Assembly (NCBI RefSeq): GCF_011058215.1 | Contig: NZ_JAALFG010000004.1 | Location: 283,385 to 347,384, forward strand | Length of the DNA: 64,000 nt | DNA from: Devosia aurantiaca | Lineage (GTDB): Bacteria; Pseudomonadota; Alphaproteobacteria; Rhizobiales; Devosiaceae | Reading direction: 5' to 3' | Shown: positions 9,942-18,095 of the stretch, one piece after another | Numbering within the stretch: the stretch's first letter is position 1 | Layout of the letters: every line of letters starts with the position of its first letter | Position numbers and translations under genes: made by a program | The notes under the pieces: model-generated | The model's database searches: none | What the model was told of the DNA's origin: nothing | What the model saw: only the letters and a program-made list of their open reading frames with translations

Positions 9942-10727
9942 CACTGACAATTTCCAATACCTTCCAGACGATCGATGACCTTGCTGACGCCCTGATCGGC
10001 GGTCACGACGGTGGCCCGCTGATTGAAAGCGTTCCCGACCATCTGGTCCCCACCGATGTCGCCGCGGTGCGCTCGCTGCAGGACCTCATCGCCGCGCAAG
10101 CTCGGTGAGCTCGGCGGCTGGAAGATCCTGGCCGGCGGCGCTGAGAGCGAGCCGCTTTGCGCACCCATCCCCGCCAACCGCTATTTCGAAGATGGCGCGA
10201 CCCTCGATGCAAAAAGGCACCGCTTCGTCCTGGTGGAACTCGAAGTCGCGGTAAAGCTCGGACAAGACCTCGCCTCCGGCGCCGATGAATCGGCAGTCGA
10301 GGCGGCCATCGCATCGATTCATCCCGCGCTCGAGCTGGTCGGCAGCCCCTTTGTCGATCGTGACGCGATCGACTTCAACACCAAGCTGGCCGACCTCCAA
10401 AGCAACGGCGCCGTGGTCGTGGGACCAGCCTTTTCCGCCGACGTCAAAGCCCAGATCAGCCAGTTTCCGGCGACGCTGACGCATGACGGCGCGATCGTCA
10501 AATCCGGCCAGGGCGGCGCCAGCTGGGTGCAGATCGTCGAAGCCGTGCGCTGGCTCGCAACGCACGCCGCCGAACGCGGCATGCCTCTCAAGGCCGGCAA
10601 CAACGTCATCATTACCGGTTCCCGCGTGCTGGCACCCAGCGAGGGCACCCGCGACGTAGTTGGCGCCTTCGGCGAGTTTGGCTCCGTCGCCGCCACGCTC
10701 GATCACCCGGACGCCCGCATTGCTTGA
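9938..10727 (+). pseudogene. fumarylacetoacetate hydrolase-fold protein (2-keto-4-pentenoate hydratase type), reading frame broken near 10097
   Basis: About 262 residues after joining. The start ATG overlaps the previous stop (ATGA). Frame 1 gives MTLTISNTFQTIDDLADAL to SLQDLIAAQ, then a one-base gain or two-base loss switches to LGELGGWKILAGGAESEPLCAPIPANRYFEDG. Family landmarks are VLVELEVAVKLGQDL (acidic metal ligands), a HPALELVGSPFVDRDAIDFNTKLADL segment, and a C-terminal SGQGGASWVQIVEAVRWLATHAAERGMPLKAG. Members are hydratases, decarboxylases or hydrolases of 2-keto acids, a plausible step in sugar-acid breakdown before glycerate formation. The exact reaction is unknown. Confidence 0.78.
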
Positions 10728-11977
10728 GCCAGGCGGACATCGTCAGGTACTGCAGGGGCTGTTTGAGACGGCCGTTGCAGCTGCCGATCCGAGCGAAGCC
10801 GTGCGCCGCAACCTGCCGCCTCGCCCAAAGGGGCGAACCGTCGTCGTGGGCGCGGGCAAAGCCGTCGTACCCATATTGACTTCCCTCCACGCGGCGTGGG
10901 ACGGACCCTTGAGCGGGGCGGTGGTGACCACCGATGCTTCGCTCGAAACCGTAGGTGGCGTGGATATTCTGCGCGCCAGCCACCCCCGTCCCGACGAACG
11001 AGGCCTGGCTGCTTCTGCGCGGATGATGGACCTCGTCTCTGGCCTCACCCCGGACGATCTCGTCATCGCCTTGATCTCGGGCGGCGGCTCGTCGCTTTTT
11101 GCCCGCACCACCTCCCGCCTTTTCGCTCGATGACGAGTTCACGCTCGGCGATGCACTGTTGCGCTCCGGCGCGCCGATCTCGGCCATGAACACGGTCCGC
11201 AAGCATTTCTCGACCATCAAGGGCGGAAGGCTGGCGGCAAAAACCCAAGCGCTCGTCCATACGCTCGTCGTTTCCGACATCCCGGGCGACATCGCCCATC
11301 TCGTGGCCTCAGGTCCCACTCTGCCCGACGACGCCGATCGCAACGATGCGCTCGACGCTATCGCGCGGCACAAGATCGACCTGCCGTTCCACATCCTCGA
11401 CTGGATCAAGGACGCCCGCTCGGCGGCGCCGCACCCGAGCGATGCGATCTTCGCGCGCAACACCCATGCCATCATTGCGTCTGCGAAACTGTCCCTCGAG
11501 GCCGCCGCTACCAAGGGGCGCGCCGACGGTTTTCAAGTCGATGTGCTGTCCGACGCCATCGAGGGCGAGGCGTCCCATGTCGGCCAGGATCACGCCGCGT
11601 TGACGCGTCGCCATATCCAAGCGTCCGATTCCCCGACCATTCTGCTGTCTGGCGGCGAGACCACGGTCACTATGCGCGGCTCGGGAAAAGGCGGCCGCAA
11701 CACCGAATTTCTGCTCTCTTGGGCTATTGCTATGGATGGCGTACCCAACGTCTATGCGATGGCTGCCGATACCGATGGCCGCGATGGCTCCGAGACCAAT
11801 GCCGGCGCCTTTGCCGATGGCACGACCGTCGCTCGTCTGCGGCAACTCGGCCTCGATGCCAGAGCCCTCCTTGCGAACAACGATAGCTACTCGGCCTTCG
11901 AAGCCCTCGACGATCTCCTCTTCACCGGCCCGACCGGCACCAACGTCAACGACTTCCGCGCCATCATGATCGCTTGA
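10724..11977 (+). pseudogene. glycerate 2-kinase (GckA/TtuD, MOFRL family), reading frame broken near 11097
   Basis: About 417 residues after joining; phosphorylates glycerate to 2-phosphoglycerate. Before the break: RTVVVGAGKAVVPI and LISGGGSSL; after it: PAPPPAFSLDDEFTLGDALLRSGAPISAMNTVRKHFSTIKGGRLA, VVSDIPGD, SGGETTVT, GKGGRNTEFLL and AADTDGRDGSETNAGA. The break is in a T5 run: with four T the text reads SSLLPAPPPAF, the family sequence. The start is unclear: a TTG overlapping the upstream stop (TTGA) gives LSQADIV but needs another small shift to reach QVLQGLFETAV. It completes the hydroxypyruvate/tartronate semialdehyde-glycerate-2PG chain suggested by the neighbouring genes. Its 3' end overlaps the convergent gene by 14 bases. 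Confidence 0.85.
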
Positions 11978-12548
11978 TCAACAGCGACGACGTGACTTCG
12001 ACCGCGCGGTCATTGTGGACCGCATCCAGGTCACCCCCACCCGCGTGCCGGGCCAAAGCAACATCGCGCTCGCGGATAAGCTCTTCGATTTCCGCCTGAT
12101 ACTGGCGGATGATCGCAGTCAGCCAGCGGTTGACCAGGTATGACGGCTTGGCCAGTTCCATGTCGAACCGCGGCAGCATCGCGATCGTCCCCTGCGCATC
12201 GAGCCAGTTGTCGCCGACCACCCACTGGTTGACCGTGAACAGGCGATGGAGCCGCCCATATGCGTCGACCCCAATGGCGACTAGGTGGTGGACAGGCCCC
12301 TTGGCGCCATCCGGACGAACGAAGCAATGGTAGTGCCCATGCTCGGTGTCGTCGACCGGCGGCAGGTGGCAGTGATAATACCATTGCCCGCCGCTATCGG
12401 GATCGAACACATCGCCCGGCGGATAGTGCGACCAGGCCTCGACGGGCGCATCGCGCAGCGTTTCGCGCAGCACGTTTTCGCCCGACTTGGCCAGAAGCCG
12501 CTCGCAATAGGCCACCTCCTGCGCCGCGCGTTCGCTGTCCTCGCTCAT
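11964..12548 (-). CDS. conserved hypothetical protein (possibly DUF6969 family)
   Basis: 194 residues starting MSEDSERAAQEVAYC. ATG 12548 is chosen because TAGGAGGG sits just upstream, overlapping the previous stop. A central His-rich stretch (WYYHCHLPPVDDTEHGHYHCF and VHHLVAIGVDAYGRLHRLFTVNQWVVGDNW) suggests metal binding, with a charged helical tail (IIRQYQAEIEELIRERDVALARH). It resembles the DUF6969 conserved hypotheticals from memory; no function is assigned. It is the last gene of the sulfur-related minus-strand operon, 9 bases after the Pro-Cys-Ala repeat protein. Confidence 0.75.
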   Translation of the reverse strand: MSEDSERAAQEVAYCERLLAKSGENVLRETLRDAPVEAWSHYPPGDVFDPDSGGQWYYHCHLPPVDDTEHGHYHCFVRPDGAKGPVHHLVAIGVDAYGRLHRLFTVNQWVVGDNWLDAQGTIAMLPRFDMELAKPSYLVNRWLTAIIRQYQAEIEELIRERDVALARHAGGGDLDAVHNDRAVEVTSSLLIKRS

Positions 12549-12556
12549 CAGCCCTC

Positions 12557-12940
12557 CTACTGCGCCCCGGCCGCACACGGGTTGAGAGCAGCCCAAGGCG
12601 CGCCCGCAGCGCAAGGATTGGCGACAGGCGCCGCCGCTGCACACGGGGCTGCGACAGGTGCGGGTGCACCAACGGCACACGGGTTCGTCGCCGCACACGG
12701 ATTGGCAACCGGAGCAGCCGCAGCGCATGGACTAGCAGCCGCGCACGGGCTTGCCGCCGCGCAAGGCCCGGCTGCCGCGCAAGGATTGCTCGCCGCACAC
12801 GGACTTGGCGCCGCAGCCGCAGCCGCAGCCGCCGCAACCGGCTCCGGCGCCCGTGCCGAACTCGTCACATGATCAGCCGCCACCGCCGCTGTCGCCGCCA
12901 GAGCGGCCGCACCGAACAAAAACGTATTGCGAGCGCTCAT
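12557..12940 (-). CDS. secreted Pro-Cys-Ala repeat protein, function unknown
   Basis: 127 residues. It has a signal peptide (MSARNTFLFGAAALAATAAVAA) followed by a low-complexity body made almost entirely of Ala, Pro, Cys and Asn. Ten cysteines, every one in the context Pro-Cys-Ala, recur as units such as NPCAA, SPCAAA and APVANPCAA. There is no recognisable fold. ATG overlaps the YeeE-type transporter stop (ATGA) and the next gene follows 9 bases later, so it is tightly coupled in an operon of sulfur-transfer genes. The regular cysteines suggest binding of a soft metal or of sulfane sulfur in the periplasm; that is inference. Confidence 0.8.
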   Translation of the reverse strand: MSARNTFLFGAAALAATAAVAADHVTSSARAPEPVAAAAAAAAAPSPCAASNPCAAAGPCAAASPCAAASPCAAAAPVANPCAATNPCAVGAPAPVAAPCAAAAPVANPCAAGAPWAALNPCAAGAQ

Positions 12941-14147
12941 TTCTGCTTGAACCCATCAAGGCCGAACACCGGACGAAGGAAGATGCCGCCAAGGCTGCCG
13001 ACAAAGGCCGCGGCAAACCACAGCCACCCATGCAGGCTGCCCGAAGCGATGCCCGAAAACAGCGCCCCGATATTGCAGCCGAACGACAGACGGGCGCCAT
13101 AGCCCATCAAGATGCCCCCGAGCGCCGCGGCCAGGAGCGACAAAATCGGCAACGCCGCCTTGGGCGCAAATTTGCCGGCCAGCCCAGCCGCCAGAGCCGC
13201 ACCGAGGATCAAGCCGAAATCCATGACCGATGTCGTGTCGGCCAGAACGCTCGCCTTAAGCGCCTGTGCCTGAGCTGGCCAAGTCCAGAACTCCCAGGTA
13301 TCGACCGGCACGCCGACGGCCTGCGCGATTTTTGCGCCCCAAAGCCCGAAACCATAAGTGATCGACCATGGATGCCCTGCGACCAGAAGGGTAAAGACAT
13401 TGAGCCCGGCGAGCGCAAGCCCGGCGCCCACCAGCGGCCAGGGACCGCGCAGCAGCCGTGCCCAGCCATGCACATTCGGCGCCTTGATGGTTTCGAGCGA
13501 CCCATGCTTGCGACGTTCGACCACCACCGTGATCAGCGCCACCGCAGCCAGACCGGCCAGCGTCACCAGCAGGGCCAGTGGCACGCCAAGGCTCGTACCC
13601 AAGCTGATCGCCGGCAGCGACGGCTGCGTCAGCCAGAACGGCAGGTGCGCCGTGCCCAGTAGCGCGCCGACGATAAAGAATGCCAGCGTCACCAGCATGC
13701 GCGAGCTGCCCCTCCAACCGTAAACAGCGTCCCGGAGCCGCAACCGCCGCCCAGCTGCATGCCGAGGCCGAACATGGCCGCGCCCAGCAGCACCGAGACC
13801 CCGACCGGTGCGGTGGCGCCGACAAGCGGCTGCCCAAACGGATTGCCGAGCGTCAGCAATGGAATGAAAGCTATGGCCGCGACGCCGATCATCAACATCT
13901 GCGCCCGCATTGCGTGGCCACGCCCTTCAACCACCATGCGACGCCAGCCGCCCGTGAAGCCGAAAGACGCATGGTAAAGCGTCAGCCCCATCAGGCTGCC
14001 GATCAAGAACAGCACGGCCTGCCGCAGATCGACAAGCTGCCAGATCGCCAGCGTGCCGAAGGCCAGGGCAAGGCTCGTGAACCAGATCGGGCCGCGATCG
14101 AAGGGAATGGGTTGCGGGCGCAATTGCCCGGCCGTCGTATCAGTCAT
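12937..14147 (-). pseudogene. YeeE/YedE family (thiosulfate-transporter-like) membrane protein, reading frame broken near 13707
   Basis: About 403 residues after joining, the usual length of full YeeE/YedE proteins, with roughly ten hydrophobic segments. The N-terminal half ends GMQLGGGCGSGTLFTVGG, containing a conserved Cys; the second frame continues GSSRMLVTLAFFIVGALLGT and has the second-repeat landmark GYGARLSFGCNIGALFSGIASGSLHGWLWF. Both Cys motifs are used for thiosulfate passage in characterised homologues (TsuA). The break is in a G4 run. ATG 14147 has AGG six bases upstream. Between a periplasmic sulfurtransferase and a Cys-repeat protein, import of a sulfur species is likely. Confidence 0.83.
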
Positions 14148-14220
14148 CAAATGCCTCGACAAAAACGAACTTGCCCGGATTGGTCATCCGGGCAAGCAGG
14201 CTAAAGATATTTCAGGTCAC

Positions 14221-15141
14221 TCAGTTCGTGACAACCGGGCGGCTCGGGTCGGACGTCCAGTCGGACATCGAACCATCGTAGAGCCGGACATTGGGCAGGC
14301 CCTGAACTTCCGACAGGCCGAACCAGGCGATCGATGCCAGGTGACCGGTATTGCAGAAGGAGATGAAGCCTTCGCTGTCATTGACGCCGGCATCGCGGGC
14401 CAGCTGGGCAATGGTGTCGGCGCTGGCGAAAGCCGGCTTTTCGGCGTCGTAGAACTTGTCGAAGTTGATGTTGACGGCGGACGGGATGTGGCCAAGCGCC
14501 TGCACGGTATTGGTTTTTTCCTGGCCGATGAACTGCGCCACCGAACGGGCGTCGATCAGGTTGGTGTCGCTGGCGATGGCTTTGTTGACTTCCTCGACCT
14601 CGGCGCGCAGCTCGGGACGGAACTCGGCATCGAAGGTCGTGGCAACCGGGGTCACCGCTTCGGTGGACAATGGGCCATTGGCCTTGGCCCAGGCTGCATA
14701 GCCGCCATCGAGGATCGAGACATTGTCGTGGCCATAGACCTTGAAGGTCCAGTAGACGCGCGTCGCGCCACCGAAATCGGAAGCGTTCTGGCCGCCGGTG
14801 AGGATCACGACATGGTCGTTATTGTCGATGCCGAGACCGGAAACCAGCGTCTCGATCGCTTCTTCGGTCGGCAACAGGCCGGGGACGTCGCCGACCTTGG
14901 CGCGCCAGCCGGCAGCGGCATAGGGCGCGGCAACGGCGCCGGGCACGTGGCCGGCAGCATAAAGATCGCCGGCATCGGTCGCGTCGCGGATATCGAGGAT
15001 GACGAGGCTCTCATTGCCCAGATGCTGGTTGAGCCAGGCGGCGTCGACCAGCGGCTGGTCGGTCAGGCGCTCGGCATGGGCCGCGCCGGTCATCAGCAGG
15101 GCTGCTGCAGCGAAAGCCGCGCCAGCAATGTTGAGGTTCAT
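14221..15141 (-). CDS. periplasmic sulfurtransferase with two rhodanese domains (SseA-like)
   Basis: 306 residues. Signal peptide MNLNIAGAAFAAAALLMTGAAHA, then a non-catalytic N-terminal rhodanese domain (VILDIRDATDAGDLYAAGHVPGA, with an Asn-containing pseudo-active loop TGGQNASDFG) and a catalytic C-terminal domain (NLIDARSVAQFIG, active loop FCNTGHLAS with Cys). Transfers sulfane sulfur from thiosulfate or a similar donor to an acceptor. The inner ATG at 15141 is chosen over an upstream one because it begins the signal peptide. It heads the minus-strand operon with the YeeE transporter and the Cys-repeat protein, and diverges from a thioredoxin-CcdA-rhodanese operon. Confidence 0.9.
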   Translation of the reverse strand: MNLNIAGAAFAAAALLMTGAAHAERLTDQPLVDAAWLNQHLGNESLVILDIRDATDAGDLYAAGHVPGAVAAPYAAAGWRAKVGDVPGLLPTEEAIETLVSGLGIDNNDHVVILTGGQNASDFGGATRVYWTFKVYGHDNVSILDGGYAAWAKANGPLSTEAVTPVATTFDAEFRPELRAEVEEVNKAIASDTNLIDARSVAQFIGQEKTNTVQALGHIPSAVNINFDKFYDAEKPAFASADTIAQLARDAGVNDSEGFISFCNTGHLASIAWFGLSEVQGLPNVRLYDGSMSDWTSDPSRPVVTN

Positions 15142-15240
15142 GGAAAAGTCCTTCTCTGCAATTCCGAGCTGCGCCATTTATCCCATGCCCTGCCGCGAAA
15201 AGCCGCTGACGCAATTCCAAAGCCCGCCCCGAAGGGAAAA

Positions 15241-15265
15241 ATCTATCTAACCGGTATAGATTAGT
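15241..15265. promoter_or_regulatory. dyad in the divergent sulfur promoter region, site A
   Basis: ATCTAT-N9-ATAGAT (15241-15261) followed by TAGATTAGT (15257-15265), in the 209-base region between the divergent sulfurtransferase and thioredoxin genes. The nonamer TAGATTAGT recurs in the perfect palindrome at 16577-16595 in front of the three-domain rhodanese gene, which suggests one shared regulator. Persulfide sensors of the ArsR type (BigR/SqrR) are candidates by context only. Confidence 0.45.
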
Positions 15266-15350
15266 TCGAAGGAATGTTTCTTCACCATGCTGGGCAGTCT
15301 CGGCGCCAGGGGGATACTCCACCAAAGCCGAAAATTAAACGAGCAGCCCT

Positions 15351-15767
15351 ATGACTATAGTGACCCGCCTCCTGTTTGCAGCCACCATCGCCCTTGCTCC
15401 GGCACAGGCCTGGGCGCAAGACGCGGCAGCACCAGCCGTCGCGGAAGCGCCGCGCGCGACCGTGGTCAGTTTCGAAGGCGAAGAGCAGCTCAATACACTC
15501 GCCGCCGAGGGGACCACCGTCGTCTTCTTTTATGCCGCCTGGTGCCCGAACTGCCGCGCCACCATCGCCGAACTCAATGCCCGTTGGGCCGAGGTCAATC
15601 CGGACCTCACCGTCGTCATTGCGGACTACGACAAGGAAACCGCGCTCAAGGGCAAGTTCGGCGTCACCTATCAGGATACCTTCGTGCTACTCGACGGCCA
15701 GGGCAATTCGGTCAAGTCCTGGAACGCCGGCGGCGTCGACGGTCTCAATGCAAACAGCGCCGTCTAG
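15351..15767 (+). CDS. periplasmic thioredoxin-family protein
   Basis: 138 residues. Signal peptide about residues 1-22 (cut after AQAWA), then a thioredoxin fold with active site WCPNC (Cys65, Cys68) in the segment VVFFYAAWCPNCRATIAELN and DLTVVIADYDKE later. It is short at the C-terminus compared with TlpA/ResA types. It is followed nine bases later by a CcdA-type membrane reductase, which normally keeps such periplasmic thioredoxins reduced, and then by a rhodanese, so it probably reduces or accepts persulfides in the periplasm. The role is inference from family and context. Confidence 0.88.
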   Translation: MTIVTRLLFAATIALAPAQAWAQDAAAPAVAEAPRATVVSFEGEEQLNTLAAEGTTVVFFYAAWCPNCRATIAELNARWAEVNPDLTVVIADYDKETALKGKFGVTYQDTFVLLDGQGNSVKSWNAGGVDGLNANSAV

Positions 15768-15776
15768 TTCGCGCCA

Positions 15777-16499
15777 ATGCTCGTTACGGTAGGCTTTGCC
15801 TTTCTCGCCGGTGTGATCACCGTCCTGTCGCCCTGCGTGTTGCCGCTCCTGCCGATTATCCTGAGCTCCGGCGCCCAGGAGGGCAGGGCGCGGCCCATAG
15901 GGCTGATCATCGGCTTCGTCGGCGCCTTCACCGCTGCAACCCTAGCCCTGAGCTACCTCGTCCGCTCGCTCGGCGTACCGCCCGATCTCAATCGCATCCT
16001 TGCCGGCGCCGTACTGATCCTCCTCGGATTGGTTCTGGCCATCCCCTTCCTTCACCGCGGCTTCGAGCGCTTCGCCGGTGTCATCGCCAGCCGCACGCCG
16101 GTGCCGCAAAATGGCTCGGGCTTTGGGGGCGGCCTGGGGTTTGGTGCGGGGCTGGGCCTGGCCTGGAGCCCCTGCGTTGGCCCCATCATGGCGTCGGTCA
16201 TCACCCTGGCGCTCAATCAGCAGGTCGATGCCGGCGCCATCGCCGTCACCCTTGCATTTTCCCTGGGCACGGCGCTGCCCATGGCTGCCATCATGCTAGG
16301 CGGACGGCAAATTACGCGGCGGCTTGCCTGGTTCCAGACCAATGCCGGGCGCATCCAGCAGGTCCTTGGTGTCCTGCTCGTCCTGACGGGTCTCGCCATT
16401 TTCGCCGGCTGGGACCGCCAGATCCAGATCCTGCTGCTCACCTGGTTCCCCAATTGGGAATTGGCTCTCACCGGCTGGGAGCCCCGCCCAAGCCTCTAG
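15777..16499 (+). CDS. CcdA-type cytochrome c biogenesis / thiol-disulfide membrane protein
   Basis: 240 residues with about six transmembrane helices. The two electron-shuttling cysteines lie in VITVLSPCVLPLLPIIL and in LAWSPCVGPIMASVITLA, the family's paired Pro-Cys motifs. It moves reducing power from cytoplasmic thioredoxin across the inner membrane to periplasmic thiol proteins. Immediately downstream of the thioredoxin-like gene, and upstream of the triple rhodanese, it probably supplies electrons to this sulfur-handling operon rather than to a cytochrome c maturation cluster, which is not seen here. Confidence 0.9.
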   Translation: MLVTVGFAFLAGVITVLSPCVLPLLPIILSSGAQEGRARPIGLIIGFVGAFTAATLALSYLVRSLGVPPDLNRILAGAVLILLGLVLAIPFLHRGFERFAGVIASRTPVPQNGSGFGGGLGFGAGLGLAWSPCVGPIMASVITLALNQQVDAGAIAVTLAFSLGTALPMAAIMLGGRQITRRLAWFQTNAGRIQQVLGVLLVLTGLAIFAGWDRQIQILLLTWFPNWELALTGWEPRPSL

Positions 16500-16576
16500 C
16501 GTTTTTACATCAGGCCGGCAGGGCAAAAAATCCTGCCGCACTCGCCCACAACAACGCAATCCCGTTCGTTGCTAAT

Positions 16577-16595
16577 GTCTACTAGATTAGTAGAC
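16577..16595. promoter_or_regulatory. perfect 19-bp palindrome upstream of the triple rhodanese, site B
   Basis: GTCTACTAGATTAGTAGAC: 8-base perfect arms with a 3-base centre, 35 bases before the rhodanese start at 16630. It contains TAGATTAGT, also present in site A at 15257-15265. The position fits an operator overlapping a promoter inside the operon region. Confidence 0.55.
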
Positions 16596-16629
16596 GATCA
16601 AGGTGTCACCAGATCGAAGGGATGCCAAA

Positions 16630-17919
16630 ATGGCCCAGTCTCGCAAAACCTCTCTTATTACCTCGGCCTTCGCCGCCGCATCGCTGCACGCCTTGGCGCT
16701 GGGTGCTGCGCCCATCGCCCTGGGATTGGCAACCTTGCCCAGTCAGGCCCAGTCGGAAAGCGTCAGCATCATCACGGGGCAGCCGGAGTTCGAGCGCCTG
16801 ATCAAGGAAGGCGCCAAGCTCATCGATGTGCGCTCGCCCGCTGCCTATGCCGAAGGCCATGTTGATGGCGCCATCAACCTGCCATGGCAGGCGCTCAACG
16901 TTTCGGAAGCCGATGGCATCCGCAATGAATTTGCGAGCAACGCCACCTTCGAAGAACTGCTCGGCAAGGCTGGACTGAGCTATGACGACACGATCCTGAT
17001 CTACGATACCACCGCTTTGCCCGGCCGCGCCTATGTCGCCTTCGTCTATGCCGGCTTCGATAAGGTTCATGTGCTGGATGGTGGCGTCGGCGCCTGGCAG
17101 GGCGAACTGACCACGAATCCGGTGGAAGTCGCCGCAACCACCTTCACCCTCGACCGCAAGAACGACATTCGCGTTTCCAAAGATTACGTCGCCGGCAAGG
17201 TGGGTGACGACACTGCGGTGATCATCGATGGCCGCAATGGCGATGCCTATGCCGATGGCCACATTCCCGGCGCGCAGACCCTGCCGGCATCGAGCCTTCT
17301 CACCCCCGCCGCGACGCTGCAAAGCGAACCGGTGCTGCTGGCGCTGCTCAACACCGCAGGCGTCAGCCCCGACCGCGAGGTTGTGTCCTATTGCGGTAGC
17401 GGCGTCGCAGCGGCCAACAACTATCTGGCCCTGCGCAACCTCGGCTACCAGAATGTGGTGCTCTACGACGCCAGCTGGGACGAGTGGAGCCGTGATCCGC
17501 GCTCGGGCCAGCAGTTGGCGCTTGCCAACTATACGTTCGAAGGAACCGCCACTGCGCCTGCCAGCGGGCCCCAGTTCCTGGACGAAGCCGCGGTCAAAGC
17601 CCTGGCCAACGATCCCGGTGTCGTCGTCCTCGACGTGCGTTCGCCATCGGACTACGCGGCTGGTCACATCCCGGGGTCCGTCAGCCTGTTCTGGGACCAG
17701 ACGCTTGACGCCGACCGCGTCCTCCTTCCGGTCGAGGAGCTGCAAAAGCTCTATGCCGATGCCGGCGTCACGCCCGACAAGCGCGTCGTGCTTTTTACCC
17801 GGGGCGGCCAGCAGCTCTCGCACAGCTATACCGTGCTCAGCATCCTGGGCTTTTCGGATGTCGACTTTTTCACCGGCAAGTTCGAAGGCTGGGAAAACGG
17901 CGCCTTCAAGCGCACCTGA
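16630..17919 (+). CDS. exported sulfurtransferase with three rhodanese domains
   Basis: 429 residues. Signal peptide (about 1-40, ending near LPSQAQS), then three rhodanese-like domains. Domain 1 (KLIDVRSPAAYAEGHVDGAINLPW) has an active loop YDTTALPGRAY without Cys. Domain 2 (VIIDGRNGDAYADGHIPGA) has the catalytic loop SYCGSGVAAAN with Cys. Domain 3 (VVLDVRSPSDYAAGHIPGS) has FTRGGQQLSHS, again without Cys. Only the middle domain should be catalytic. Start at 16630 (MAQSRKTS) is preferred because AAGGGA lies at proper distance; an upstream start at 16603 would add nine residues. Likely transfers sulfane sulfur in the periplasm together with the adjacent thioredoxin and CcdA. Confidence 0.88.
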   Translation: MAQSRKTSLITSAFAAASLHALALGAAPIALGLATLPSQAQSESVSIITGQPEFERLIKEGAKLIDVRSPAAYAEGHVDGAINLPWQALNVSEADGIRNEFASNATFEELLGKAGLSYDDTILIYDTTALPGRAYVAFVYAGFDKVHVLDGGVGAWQGELTTNPVEVAATTFTLDRKNDIRVSKDYVAGKVGDDTAVIIDGRNGDAYADGHIPGAQTLPASSLLTPAATLQSEPVLLALLNTAGVSPDREVVSYCGSGVAAANNYLALRNLGYQNVVLYDASWDEWSRDPRSGQQLALANYTFEGTATAPASGPQFLDEAAVKALANDPGVVVLDVRSPSDYAAGHIPGSVSLFWDQTLDADRVLLPVEELQKLYADAGVTPDKRVVLFTRGGQQLSHSYTVLSILGFSDVDFFTGKFEGWENGAFKRT

Positions 17920-17928
17920 AAACAAAGG

Positions 17929-17948
17929 CAGGGGCCGAATGGCCCCTG
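17929..17948 (+). terminator. hairpin after the sulfur operon
   Basis: CAGGGGCC-GAAT-GGCCCCTG, a perfect 8-bp stem 9 bases after the rhodanese stop. The tail is only moderately T/C-rich, so termination efficiency is uncertain. Confidence 0.6.
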
Positions 17949-18014
17949 TCTTCCTCCAGAAGACGCGGCTGGGGAGTGGCATTTGGCGCGCTATGTTGTA
18001 AACAGCGCCTTAGC

Positions 18015-18091
18015 GGTCCCGTAGCTCAGCTGGATAGAGCAGCAGCCTTCTAAGCTGTTGGTCACAGGTTCGAATCCTGTCGGGATCGCCA
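18015..18091 (+). tRNA. tRNA-Arg (anticodon TCT)
   Basis: 77 bases including encoded CCA. Acceptor GGTCCCG pairs with CGGGATC, with one G-U pair. The D arm contains GCTCAGCTGGATAGAGC. The anticodon stem GCAGC/GCTGT encloses loop CTTCTAA, giving TCT for AGA codons. The T arm is CAGGTTCGAATCCTG. Confidence 0.95.
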
Positions 18092-18095
18092 GAAG

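Noticed and set aside
12600..12850. CRISPR-like spaced repeats
   Set aside because: The repetition is codon-level repetition of Pro-Cys-Ala units without constant repeat length or unique spacers; no cas genes.
12285..12872. Ala/His/Gly repeat protein on the plus strand opposite the Pro-Cys-Ala repeat gene
   Set aside because: The repeat pattern (AAHGLA) is the mirror of the minus-strand repeats; no signal peptide or operon context on this strand.
14053..15264. 403-residue plus-strand frame opposite the periplasmic sulfurtransferase
   Set aside because: Antisense shadow; the opposite strand has signal peptide and rhodanese motifs.
16606..17982. 458-residue minus-strand frame opposite the triple rhodanese
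   Set aside because: Shadow frame; Asp/Val/Gly-rich pattern typical of antisense in GC-rich genes.
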